A stretch of 22,234 bases of DNA from a virus, in IMG/VR virus record IMGVR_UViG_3300019487_000222, positions 1-22,234 of that record. One strand, 5' to 3'. How positions within the stretch are numbered: position 1 is the first letter of the stretch; the number at the start of each line of letters is the position of its first letter. Positions 7,056 through 14,073 of this stretch are shown here, piece by piece. The notes under the pieces are model-generated. The model ran no database searches and was not told the DNA's origin. It was given only the letters and a program-made list of their open reading frames with translations. Position numbers and translations under genes: made by a program.

Positions 7056-8436
7056 GCGTCTCGCGGCGGCGCAGGCCTGGCTCAACCGCGAAGAGCCGGA
7101 TGAAGCCCTGGCGCTCTGCCATCAGGTGATGAACGATTGTCCAGATGACCTCGGGGCGCTGCACATCGCCGGCCACGCCTACATCAAGGCCGAGCGGTGG
7201 GGCATGGCGTACCAGATGTATTGGCGGGCGACGCAACTGCATCCCGCGAGTTCCGAGTCCTGGAACAACATGGGACGCTGCCTGCAGGAACTGGGGCGCG
7301 TCGACGAGGCCGAGGCCGTCTTCCGGCGCTGCATCGATATGTCGCCAGATGACTACGCCGCCTGCAACAACATGGTGCAGACGTGCACCGTAGCGGGGCG
7401 GCATGGCGAGGCGGTCTATTGGTACAAAGAGGCGCTGAAGCGGGCGAAGGACGAAAACGACCGCCAGGAAGCGCGGATGAACGTCGGCCTGTCCTTGCTG
7501 GCCACGCGGCAATGGGAGGAAGGCTGGACGTGCTACGACGCCGGGCTGCAGCGTAATAAATGCCGGCCGGATATCTCGTTCAAGGGCGAGCCCCGCTGGA
7601 ACGGCGAGCCGCACCAGGGCCTCGTGGTCTATGCAGAGCAGGGATTAGGCGAGGAGATCCTGTTCGGTTCGATGATCCCTGATCTTCTCGCCGACAAGCA
7701 GCGCAACGCGCAGGTGGTGATCGAATGCGACCCGAAGATGTCAGGTTTATTCAGTCGCGCTCTGAAGCTGCCCGTGTATGGGACGCGGTTCTCGAAGGAG
7801 CGTTCCTGGACGCAGCGCCACCGAATCACATCGCACGTAGCGATGGGCAGCCTGGGCCGGTTCTACCGGACGGAGCCGAAGATGTTTCCTGCGCGAGCCT
7901 GTCTGCGTGCCGAGCCGCAACGTTCCCTGATGTATCGGACGCTCCTGGAGCAGCTGGGGCCGGGCCGGACGATCGGGCTGGCGTGGACGGGCGGAAGGAA
8001 GAACACGGGCGCGCCGCAGCGTTCGATTGGCTTGGCTCAATTCGCACCGCTTGCGGGCGATGACGTACACTTGATTTCACTCCAGTACTGCGACCCGGCG
8101 AAGGACATCGCCGACTGCGGGTTCAGGGTGCATCACTTCCCGTTCGCGACGGAGACGCAGGACTATGACGACACTGCCGCGCTCGTCAGCAACCTGGATG
8201 CTGTGGTGTGCGTCACGACCGCTGTGGCTCACCTGTGCGGCGCTCTTGGCGTTCGCTGCCATGTTCTCGTCCCCGAGCATCCGCAATGGCATTGGAACGC
8301 GGACGGACCGAATGCATGGTGGAGCAGCGTCGAGCACTATCGACAGGGAAAGGATGAGCCCTGGTCCGCCGTCATCGCGCGAGTAGAGGAGGTATTGCGT
8401 GGCGATCGAGCCCGTAGTCTGGAAGCTGCTGAGTGA
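7048..8436 (+). CDS. TPR-repeat glycosyltransferase (GT-B, heptosyltransferase/GT9-like C-domain)
   Basis: This is a 462-residue protein. The N-terminal 150 residues hold about four TPR helical pairs (for example SSESWNNMGRCLQELGRVDE followed by AEAVFRRCIDMSPDD). The C-terminal half carries the signatures of TPR-linked GT-B transferases: VVYAEQGLGEEILFGSMIPD near residue 191, IGLAWTGGRK with PQRSIGL near 308, and NLDAVVCVTTAVAHLCGALG near 381. It probably transfers a sugar from a nucleotide-sugar to a protein or glycan acceptor in the cytoplasm, with the TPRs recruiting the acceptor. The start is TTG 7048, overlapping the upstream stop by 8 bases; the next in-frame ATG (7129) would cut into the first TPR. 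It is the first gene of the modification cassette. Substrate and acceptor are unknown. Confidence 0.8.
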   Translation: MDKRLAAAQAWLNREEPDEALALCHQVMNDCPDDLGALHIAGHAYIKAERWGMAYQMYWRATQLHPASSESWNNMGRCLQELGRVDEAEAVFRRCIDMSPDDYAACNNMVQTCTVAGRHGEAVYWYKEALKRAKDENDRQEARMNVGLSLLATRQWEEGWTCYDAGLQRNKCRPDISFKGEPRWNGEPHQGLVVYAEQGLGEEILFGSMIPDLLADKQRNAQVVIECDPKMSGLFSRALKLPVYGTRFSKERSWTQRHRITSHVAMGSLGRFYRTEPKMFPARACLRAEPQRSLMYRTLLEQLGPGRTIGLAWTGGRKNTGAPQRSIGLAQFAPLAGDDVHLISLQYCDPAKDIADCGFRVHHFPFATETQDYDDTAALVSNLDAVVCVTTAVAHLCGALGVRCHVLVPEHPQWHWNADGPNAWWSSVEHYRQGKDEPWSAVIARVEEVLRGDRARSLEAAE

Positions 8437-9076
8437 GCTGAGGCCGCCGCAGCTGCTGTGCCTCGGCTATCCGGACCTGCTGCTGCCGCACGGCGAGCCC
8501 TATCCGATCGCACAGGACGCGGCGGCGATCGCCGGATGGCACGGCTGGAACGGGATGGTCTACGAGACGACCGCCGCGCTGGCGACCATCGGTTGCGAGC
8601 CGGCATTCATCGACATCCATCCGTCGCGCGGAGTTGAGCGGGTCGTGGATCTGAACCAGCCGTTGCCGGGGGATTTGGCGGGACGTTTCGATGCCGTGCT
8701 TGATCCCGGGACGCTGGAACACTGTTTCAACATCGGACAGGCGTTTCGGACTTGCATTGCGGCGCTGAAAGAGACAGGCACGGTGATCCACACCAACCCC
8801 TTGCAGCAGCTCAATCACGGCTTCTGGAACATCTCGCCGACGGCCTATGCCGACCTGTACGAACACTGCGGTTTCACGATCGAATTGTCGATCCTCGCCG
8901 GGCCGCTGGCGGATCGGCAGATATCCCCGAGCAAACCGCATGCCCGGTTTGGCGTCCACGGCGAGGCGGTCAATCTCTGCGTAGCCAAGAGGGCCAAAGA
9001 CCACGGTCCGGTGGGCTGGCCGACCCAGCATAAGTATCGCGCGAACCCGAACCTTAGGGCTGCGAATGTCTATTGA
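8399..9076 (+). CDS. Class I SAM-dependent methyltransferase-like protein
   Basis: This is a 225-residue protein. The start is GTG 8399, fixed by AGGAGG at 8387-8392 with a 6-base spacer, inside the end of the upstream gene (38-base overlap). LLCLGYPDLLLP occupies the place of SAM motif I, replacing the usual DxGxGxG. VLDPGTLEHCFNIGQAF near residue 100 matches motif IV of the methyltransferase-11/23 group, followed by VIHTNPLQQLNHGFWNISPT. It probably methylates a sugar or glycan made by its neighbours. The degenerate glycine motif leaves room for a diverged or altered activity. It overlaps the FkbM gene by 11 bases. Confidence 0.7.
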   Translation: MAIEPVVWKLLSELRPPQLLCLGYPDLLLPHGEPYPIAQDAAAIAGWHGWNGMVYETTAALATIGCEPAFIDIHPSRGVERVVDLNQPLPGDLAGRFDAVLDPGTLEHCFNIGQAFRTCIAALKETGTVIHTNPLQQLNHGFWNISPTAYADLYEHCGFTIELSILAGPLADRQISPSKPHARFGVHGEAVNLCVAKRAKDHGPVGWPTQHKYRANPNLRAANVY

Positions 9077-9671
9077 GAAGCGCGGCGAATGGTGGTGGCC
9101 GTCGCGGGACACGGAATATCTGAAGGTCGCGGCCTGCCTGCAATCGCTGCACCTGGCGGTGAAGCGGGTCCAGGCACGCAACGTCGCGGTACAGGCCGGA
9201 GGGTGCGTCGGCGTATGGCCCCGCCAGCTCTCCGCATGGTTCCAGGCGGTCTACACCTTCGAACCCGACACTGAGAACTTCGAGTGCTTGGTGAAAAACC
9301 TCTCCGGCCTGACCAACGTGGCGAAGATGCAGGCGTGTCTCGGCGCGGGGCAGGCTCCGGTCGGCATGGCGCGGTCCGATGCCAATGTCGGCGCCGGCTA
9401 CATCTGGGGTGACGGCGTGACTCCAGTCATCAAGATCGATGACCTTCATCTCGCCGCCTGCAACTTGATCTGCCTCGACGTCGAGGGTTACGAACTGCCG
9501 GCGATGATGGGGGCAAAGAACACACTGGCGATGTTCCGGCCGGTGGTGTTGTGCGAGGACAAGGGCCTGCATAGGCGATACGGTTTCGGCAATCTGACGG
9601 AGTGGTTGGCGGAGCAGGGATACAAGGAGGTCGGGCGCGAGGCCCGCGACGTGGTGTTCGCGTGGAGCTAG
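9066..9671 (+). CDS. FkbM-family methyltransferase
   Basis: This 201-residue protein has the FkbM layout: AGGCVGVWPRQL at residues 44-55 (motif I), YTFEPDTENFECLVKNL at 63-79, VIKIDDL at 121-127, and ICLDVEGYELPAMMGAKNT at 135-153, with RPVVLCEDKG after that. FkbM enzymes usually O-methylate sugars or small molecules using SAM. Motif I normally reads DxGANxG; here the first position is Gln (QAGG), which should be checked for effect on SAM binding. Start ATG 9066 overlaps the upstream stop and the stop overlaps the next GTG, so the cassette is translationally coupled. A glycan target is inferred from the surrounding glycosyltransferases. Confidence 0.82.
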   Translation: MSIEKRGEWWWPSRDTEYLKVAACLQSLHLAVKRVQARNVAVQAGGCVGVWPRQLSAWFQAVYTFEPDTENFECLVKNLSGLTNVAKMQACLGAGQAPVGMARSDANVGAGYIWGDGVTPVIKIDDLHLAACNLICLDVEGYELPAMMGAKNTLAMFRPVVLCEDKGLHRRYGFGNLTEWLAEQGYKEVGREARDVVFAWS

Positions 9672-10447
9672 CCTTCGTCTTCGTGGACCTCGGCAAGCCG
9701 TTCTATCGCGGCGCCGTGCGGCTGATGGTCGACAGCGCGCGGCTGGCGATGCCGGATGCCAGGATCGTGCAGCTCTCCGACAAGAGCACGCGGGCATACC
9801 CGGGTGTCGATGGGATCGCGACCGCCGACATAGACTGCACGACGGAAACCATCTGCAAACTCAAGGGCCAGATGTTTGCCGACCGCGCCCTGACGGCGGA
9901 CGACAATACGGTTCTCTGCGATATCGATCTGATCTGGAATCGCTCGCCAGAGGAGATATTCGAGCGTCACTTCGACGTGGCGGTCATGTGGCGGCGCGAG
10001 ACGCTGCTGCAGCCGTACAATTCCGGGGTCATCTTCACGAAACCGACGCCCGCAGCGCGGCTGTTCTGGTCCGCCTATGCGCGTTGCATGCTCGAACTGC
10101 CGCCTTCGCTGGCGATGTGGTTCGGGGACCAGGTGGCGCTGGCGTCGCTCATCGGGCCTTCGGCGCCGGGCAACGTGCTGACGCGCAGCGGTGCCAAGGT
10201 GCTGATCCTCGACATGGACGAGATCGCGCGGGCGCCGAAGACGGAGCCGAGGGAAACGACGGACAGCTACTGCGCCCACTTCAAGGGCCTCAAACGACGA
10301 GCATGGATGGCGCCATATGCTGAATATCTTCATCGGCTACGACCCCCGGCAGGCGATAGCGTACAACGTCCTGCAGTTCTCGATTCTGCGGCGCACGTCG
10401 CGGCCGGTGGCGATCTGCCCGCTGGTGCTGGGAACGCTGCCGATTGA
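9662..10447 (+). CDS. GT-A fold glycosyltransferase-like protein with an overrun C-terminus
   Basis: This 261-residue protein starts at GTG 9662, just inside the FkbM gene. Residues 65-90 give the GT-A pattern CKLKGQMF...NTVLCDIDLIW with a DxD metal motif at D87/D89. Then come PYNSGVIFTKPTPAARLFW and the late YCAHFKGLKRRAWM, where the His is typical of the last conserved motif of these transferases. The recognisable domain ends near residue 217. The remaining 43 residues (10314-10447) are read in a different frame over the next gene and look like non-selected sequence (RPPAGDSVQRPAVLDSAAHV). A lost stop or a 3' frameshift is likely. Donor and acceptor are unknown. Confidence 0.7.
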   Translation: MELAFVFVDLGKPFYRGAVRLMVDSARLAMPDARIVQLSDKSTRAYPGVDGIATADIDCTTETICKLKGQMFADRALTADDNTVLCDIDLIWNRSPEEIFERHFDVAVMWRRETLLQPYNSGVIFTKPTPAARLFWSAYARCMLELPPSLAMWFGDQVALASLIGPSAPGNVLTRSGAKVLILDMDEIARAPKTEPRETTDSYCAHFKGLKRRAWMAPYAEYLHRLRPPAGDSVQRPAVLDSAAHVAAGGDLPAGAGNAAD

Positions 10448-10982
10448 CCGCCAAGGACTGACGCCGTTCACCTATTCGCGGTTTCTGGTGTCTTGGCTGT
10501 GCGACTACCAAGGGTGGGCGCTGTTCCTCGATCTCGACATTCTCTGCGTGGCGGACATCGCGGAGATATTCGAGCACGGCTTCGGCGACGAGCAGAGACA
10601 CGCCGTCTGGACCGTCGACACAGACCCCGCATATGAGCGCGCGGCGGTGATGCTGTTCGCCTGCGGTCATCCCGACAACAAGGTGCTGACCCCGGACGCG
10701 GTGAACGAGCGTGGCGACCTGCACCTGATCGGCTGGACGAAGAACCGGGGACGGCTGAGCCCCCGCTGGAACCATCTCGTCGGCTACGACGCGCCATGCA
10801 GCGACCCGGCGCTGATCCACTACACCATGGGCGTGCCGGCGCACAAAGAGACGCAGGATTGCGAACACGCAGACCTCTGGCGGCAGGAGCAGCGCGCGAT
10901 GAATTCGACGCAGGACTGGCAGACGCTCATGGGCAAGAGCGCCCATGTCGTTGACGGCAAGCCTCGCTACAAGGTGGCCTGA
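10317..10982 (+). CDS. GT8-like glycosyltransferase
   Basis: This is a 221-residue protein. The start MLNIFIGYDPRQAIAYNVLQ, the FTYSRFLVSWLCDYQGWALF segment and LDLDILCVADI (DxD at D72/D74) are typical of GT-A transferases of the GT8 type. LIHYTMGVP near residue 167 supplies the expected late metal- or substrate-binding His. The size is close to a minimal GT-A domain. It is the last gene of the modification cassette and shares a base with the adaptor gene start (TGATG). It probably adds a hexose or related sugar to an acceptor made by the upstream enzymes. The first 131 bases overlap the previous gene in another frame. Confidence 0.75.
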   Translation: MLNIFIGYDPRQAIAYNVLQFSILRRTSRPVAICPLVLGTLPIDRQGLTPFTYSRFLVSWLCDYQGWALFLDLDILCVADIAEIFEHGFGDEQRHAVWTVDTDPAYERAAVMLFACGHPDNKVLTPDAVNERGDLHLIGWTKNRGRLSPRWNHLVGYDAPCSDPALIHYTMGVPAHKETQDCEHADLWRQEQRAMNSTQDWQTLMGKSAHVVDGKPRYKVA

Positions 10983-11653
10983 TGAGCCTCGCAACCTACG
11001 TCGACCTGCTCACTGGCATCGCCGCCTGGTATGGCACCCCGGGCGATTTGGTCATCACGGACAACGACGACGATTTCGTGACGCTGGCCGAATCCCGCAT
11101 CTACAATGGATACGGCGAGCCTGGCGACCCGTTCTATTCGCCGGCCGTGCGCACGCGGCTCATGGAAGCGAGCACGGACTTGACGATCTCCGCGCAGACG
11201 GCGGCGATGCCGAGCGATTTCCTGGCGCCGCGGCGGCTGTATCTGAACAGCAACCCGATCGTCGTGATGGATTTCCTGGCCTCGACCGACTTCTGGTCCC
11301 GGTTCATGGCGAGCGAGAGCGGCCAGCCGGTGGCGTACACGATCGAAGGCTCCGACTTCGTGTTCGGCCCGTCTCCGGCCACGACCTACACCGGCAAACT
11401 GCTCTATTGGAAGAAATTCGCGGCGCTGTCCACCGCGGTCAATGGCCTCTTCACCGCGGCCCCGGATCTCTGGCTCTGGGGGTCGTGTTTACTGGCGGCG
11501 GTGTTCAAGGACGATCCCGAAGCCATGTCGCGGTTCCATGCGCTGTACATGGGCACCGCCAAGGGCCTGAACGCAAGCGACCGGGCGGCCAAGTACGGCG
11601 GCGCCCCGCTGATGATGCGCAGCGACACCGGCAACCCGCCGGCTATTGCCTAG
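10982..11653 (+). CDS. Head-tail adaptor protein, SU10/P22 gp4-like
   Basis: This 223-residue protein has the order of motifs seen in phage adaptor proteins. An N-terminal helix MSLATYVDLLTGIAAWYG leads to FVTLAESRIYNGYGEPGDPF and MPSDFLAPRRLYLN. A beta region follows, with GQPVAYTIEGSDFVFGPSPA and LLYWKKF, then a C-terminal helical part APDLWLWGSCLLAAVFKDDP. These proteins form a ring beneath the portal and connect the head to the tail. An SU10-type adaptor agrees with the SU10-type capsid protein at 5703. It is normally close to portal and capsid genes; here five sugar-modifying genes intervene. Confidence 0.78.
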   Translation: MSLATYVDLLTGIAAWYGTPGDLVITDNDDDFVTLAESRIYNGYGEPGDPFYSPAVRTRLMEASTDLTISAQTAAMPSDFLAPRRLYLNSNPIVVMDFLASTDFWSRFMASESGQPVAYTIEGSDFVFGPSPATTYTGKLLYWKKFAALSTAVNGLFTAAPDLWLWGSCLLAAVFKDDPEAMSRFHALYMGTAKGLNASDRAAKYGGAPLMMRSDTGNPPAIA

Positions 11654-11658
11654 ACACG

Positions 11659-11663
11659 AGGAG
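11659..11663 (+). promoter_or_regulatory. Ribosome binding site supporting an ATT start
   Basis: AGGAG lies 7 bases before ATT at 11671. This is ideal spacing and there is no ATG, GTG or TTG at a suitable distance in this frame. It sits just after the adaptor gene stop and is the main evidence for starting the next gene at 11671. Confidence 0.6.
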
Positions 11664-11670
11664 ATCGACC

Positions 11671-12657
11671 ATTTCACAGATCCAGACCTCGAATTGGTCG
11701 CAGACGGCGGCCAGCAACAACGCCGCGCCTCCCAACGGAATGCCGGAAGGCATGGCGCCGAGCGGGGTCAACGATTCCGTCCGCGAGATGATGTCCGCCC
11801 TCAAGATCAATTGGGCGAACGTGCACGGCGTGGACAGCTCCGGCGCGCTGCTTTCGACGGCAGGGACCTCGACCGCCTACACGCTGACGTTCTCGACGGC
11901 CCCGGCCTCGCTCTATACGAGCTTCATCTTCGGCTGCAAGATTCACACGGACTGCGGCGCGGGCCCGACCATCAACGTGAACGGCCTCGGGGCGGTCAAC
12001 ATCCAGAAGATGACGACCGCCGGCTATGCGAACCTCGCTGCCGGCGACCTCAAGCAAAATCAGCACCCGCTGCTCAAGTACGACGGCACGTTGGCGAAGG
12101 TCATCCTGCTGGCACCGACGGCGACCGCAGAGTCGGGCTTTGCCGACCCCATGACCACGCGGGGCGACATCATCGTCCGCAACTCCTCGAATGTCTCGGC
12201 GCGGCTGCCGGCCGGTGCCAGCGGCACGGCGCTGCAATCGGACGGTACCGACCTGGCCTATGTAGCGGCGGCGACCTCGTCCGAATTCCGAACTGGGACG
12301 GACACGACGAAGCGGCTGGTAACATCCGGTGTCTGGGGCGCGCTGGCCGAGGTAACGCTCACCGACGCCGCAACGGTCGCGGTCGACATGGCGACCGGCT
12401 TCGATTTCACCGTGACGCTTGGCGGCAACCGCACACTCGGCAACCCGACGAACGTCAAGGTCGGGCAGCGTGGACGCATCCGAGTGGTGCAGGATGGGAC
12501 AGGGTCGCGGACGCTGGCATTCGGGGGCAACTACGAATTCGAGGATGCAACCGCAATCACGCTGTCATCGGGGGCGGCGGACGAAGATATCCTCTACTAC
12601 GATTGCATCTCGGCGACCCGCATTCTGATCACGGGATTCGTGGGGAATATCGGCTAA
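11671..12657 (+). CDS. Phage tail fibre-like protein, probable ATT start
   Basis: This is a 328-residue product if it is initiated at ATT 11671. The N-terminus, ISQIQTSNWSQTAASNNAAP followed by PNGMPEGMAPSGVND and VREMMSALKINW, is a known fibre N-terminal module (SQIQTSxxSxTAASN...PEGMAPSxVND.xREMM). Such proteins normally begin right at this point, so the first in-frame ATG (11740) would delete half the module. The middle is beta-rich. Residues 162-200 have the TTRGDIIVRN...ARLPAG...LQSDG fibre linker, and the C-terminus is a beta domain (FTVTLGGNRTLGNPTNVKVG, a frequent fibre segment). It probably attaches to the tail. The stop overlaps the next ATG. Confidence 0.75.
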   Translation: MSQIQTSNWSQTAASNNAAPPNGMPEGMAPSGVNDSVREMMSALKINWANVHGVDSSGALLSTAGTSTAYTLTFSTAPASLYTSFIFGCKIHTDCGAGPTINVNGLGAVNIQKMTTAGYANLAAGDLKQNQHPLLKYDGTLAKVILLAPTATAESGFADPMTTRGDIIVRNSSNVSARLPAGASGTALQSDGTDLAYVAAATSSEFRTGTDTTKRLVTSGVWGALAEVTLTDAATVAVDMATGFDFTVTLGGNRTLGNPTNVKVGQRGRIRVVQDGTGSRTLAFGGNYEFEDATAITLSSGAADEDILYYDCISATRILITGFVGNIG

Positions 12658-13331
12658 TGCTTCCGGGCATGGCTACACCAATTGCGCGGCGTCCGCGCGT
12701 CCGCATCGTGGCCGTGGCGCAGGCGACGACATCTGGCACGGCCCACACGTTTTCCGGCGTCAACTTCGGGGCGCCGTTCCCGGGACGCGTGCTCATCGCC
12801 TGCGTGGCCCTGCGCGACACGGCAGGTTCGGCGATTGACCAGATTGCCTGCACGATCGGGGGCGTGACCGCCGCGGGGGACGATGATGGGGAATTCTTGA
12901 GTGGCGGTCCGGCGATCGGTGCCGGGATCTGGGCGGCGGCTGTCCCTACTGGCCAGTCCGGCGACGTGTTCGTGGATTGGACCGGGCAGACCGCCCCGGA
13001 AGCGACTCTCATCCTGCTGTCTGTCGATGGCTTCAGCGCCACGGCGCACGATCAGCAATCGCCCGTCGGCGGCGGGTCGGGCGGCACGTCCAGAACGGAT
13101 ACGGTCGATATTCCGGCAGGCGGTCTGCTCGTGGTGGCCGCTTCGCACACGAACAACAACAACACGACGTTGAGTGGTGTCACAGAGCGGAGTGAGCAGA
13201 CCGTCGGCGTCGGGCAGTTCGCGGTCGGCTGGGATTTCCATCTGGCTCAGGAAACCGGGCGCACCATTACATCGTCATGGACGACCACCGCGGCGCGGGG
13301 CTTGCGGCTGGCGTCATATCCGAGAGCCTGA
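12657..13331 (+). CDS. Hypothetical beta-rich phage virion protein
   Basis: This 224-residue protein is coupled to the fibre gene (TAATG overlap). After a basic start (ARRPRVRIVAVAQAT) it alternates short strands: HTFSGVNFGAPFPGRVLIAC, VFVDWTGQTAPEATLILLSV, IPAGGLLVVAASHTN, RTITSSWTTTAARGLRLASY. It looks like an all-beta sandwich of the kind found in phage decoration or fibre-tip proteins. I do not recognise a specific family. It is the last plus-strand gene before the reversed pair, and its stop is 24 bases from the stop of the minus-strand protease gene. Confidence 0.6.
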   Translation: MLPGMATPIARRPRVRIVAVAQATTSGTAHTFSGVNFGAPFPGRVLIACVALRDTAGSAIDQIACTIGGVTAAGDDDGEFLSGGPAIGAGIWAAAVPTGQSGDVFVDWTGQTAPEATLILLSVDGFSATAHDQQSPVGGGSGGTSRTDTVDIPAGGLLVVAASHTNNNNTTLSGVTERSEQTVGVGQFAVGWDFHLAQETGRTITSSWTTTAARGLRLASYPRA

Positions 13332-13354
13332 GGGCAGTCTGCCCCATAGCGGGG

Positions 13355-13909
13355 TTAGCGGTCGTCGATGACCTGCCAAGTGGTGCCGCCAAACAGCCGC
13401 GAGACGAATACCCAGCCGTTGCTGCGAGCTTGACGCCACGGGGCGATGTAGTCAGTCAGATTGTCCATGACGAAATCGCCCTGATCGGTGACCAGGACGA
13501 GGACCATATGGCCATCGGGATCGGTCGGGTGCGCGATGAGCGCCGGCAGCATGGCCGCGGCCGGGATGCCAGCCTGGATCAGCCGGTCGCGCTTCGTCAG
13601 GACGTAGTCCTCGCAGTCGCCGCCGTCCGGCCCGAGCAGCGTCCAGACATCCTCGTCGTCGCGGGGGCCGTCGTCGCGGTAGGGCGCCCGGTTGACCTCG
13701 ATGTTGATGCGCTTCGTCAGCGCCTTGAATTCGTCGGTGAGCGGCACGATCAGCGGCCGGGTGTTGTAGTGCAACGGATGGTCGGCCAGGAAGGCATTCC
13801 ATTCTGCAAATTCCTGGGCTGTGGCGCTAGCCGGCATGTAGTTCCGCTCGCCGCCGGCCAGGGCCGGCGAGGAGGCCAACAGCAGGGCCGCTAATGCAAT
13901 CTGGCGCAT
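13355..13909 (-). CDS. Secreted transglutaminase-like cysteine protease (BTLCP/LapG-type, peptidase C93)
   Basis: This is a 184-residue protein on the opposite strand to its neighbours. Residues 1-18 form a signal peptide (MRQIALAALLLASSPALA, with Ala-Leu-Ala before the cut). The catalytic triad of bacterial transglutaminase-like cysteine proteases is present: Cys99 in GGDCEDYVLTKRDRLIQAG, His134 in DGHMVLVLV and Asp149 in FVMDNL. The relative LapG cleaves cell-surface adhesins in the periplasm; this target is not established here. It follows the 32-residue lipoprotein gene by 12 bases and probably shares its promoter. An exported enzyme that could act on the host envelope, transcribed against the virion genes, looks like a moron. 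It may alter host adhesion or exclude other phages (inference). Confidence 0.85.
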   Translation of the reverse strand: MRQIALAALLLASSPALAGGERNYMPASATAQEFAEWNAFLADHPLHYNTRPLIVPLTDEFKALTKRINIEVNRAPYRDDGPRDDEDVWTLLGPDGGDCEDYVLTKRDRLIQAGIPAAAMLPALIAHPTDPDGHMVLVLVTDQGDFVMDNLTDYIAPWRQARSNGWVFVSRLFGGTTWQVIDDR

Positions 13910-13921
13910 GGTCCCGAGCGA

Positions 13922-14020
13922 CTAAGCCTGGCAGCCCGCGAGCAGGAGGACGGCGATCACGAATAGAAGAGTCGATACGCCGGAAGCCAATAAGGCATCA
14001 AAGAAAGCTGAAGGTTTCAT
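13922..14020 (-). CDS. Tiny 32-residue lipoprotein
   Basis: The sequence reads MKPSAFFDALLASGVSTLLF then VIAVLLLAGCQA. A strong hydrophobic stretch ends in the lipobox L-A-G-C at residues 27-30, followed by only Gln and Ala. If signal peptidase II cuts before Cys30, the mature product is a lipid-modified tripeptide. AGGAG at 14029-14033 lies 8 bases before the ATG, and a promoter-like sequence is just upstream, which argues that it is real. It ends 12 bases before the protease start, so the two probably form one unit. Alternatives are an uncleaved membrane peptide or a leader whose translation couples to the protease. Confidence 0.6.
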   Translation of the reverse strand: MKPSAFFDALLASGVSTLLFVIAVLLLAGCQA

Positions 14021-14044
14021 GGCCGAGGCTCCTATCCTCTTAAG

Positions 14045-14073
14045 AAAATACGCCCATTAACCATCGCCCGCAA
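14045..14073 (-). promoter_or_regulatory. Sigma-70-like promoter for the minus-strand lipoprotein/protease pair
   Basis: Read on the minus strand, TTGCGG (14073-14068) and TATTTT (14050-14045) are separated by exactly 17 bases. A start near 14038 would give a leader of about 17 bases containing the AGGAG ribosome site of the lipoprotein gene. The local AT content is higher than in the surroundings. It is predicted by eye. Confidence 0.4.

Noticed and set aside
10945-11670. Upstream part of the plus-strand open frame ending at 12657
   Set aside because: It overlaps the adaptor gene in another frame and gives Arg/His/Gly-rich sequence; conserved fibre sequence begins only at 11671.
11646-12656. 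Upstream part of the plus-strand open frame ending at 13331
   Set aside because: Residues before the ATG at 12657 are Arg-, His- and Gln-rich and out of frame with the recognised fibre gene. Only 12657-13331 is coherent.
13342-13354. CCCC/GGGG stem between converging genes as a bidirectional terminator
   Set aside because: The stem is only 4 bp (plus a wobble) with no T-tract, too weak to list as a terminator.
13922-14020. The tiny lipoprotein as an outer-membrane spanin
   Set aside because: Only two residues follow the lipobox Cys, so it could not span the periplasm, and it lies 7 kb from the lysis genes on the opposite strand.
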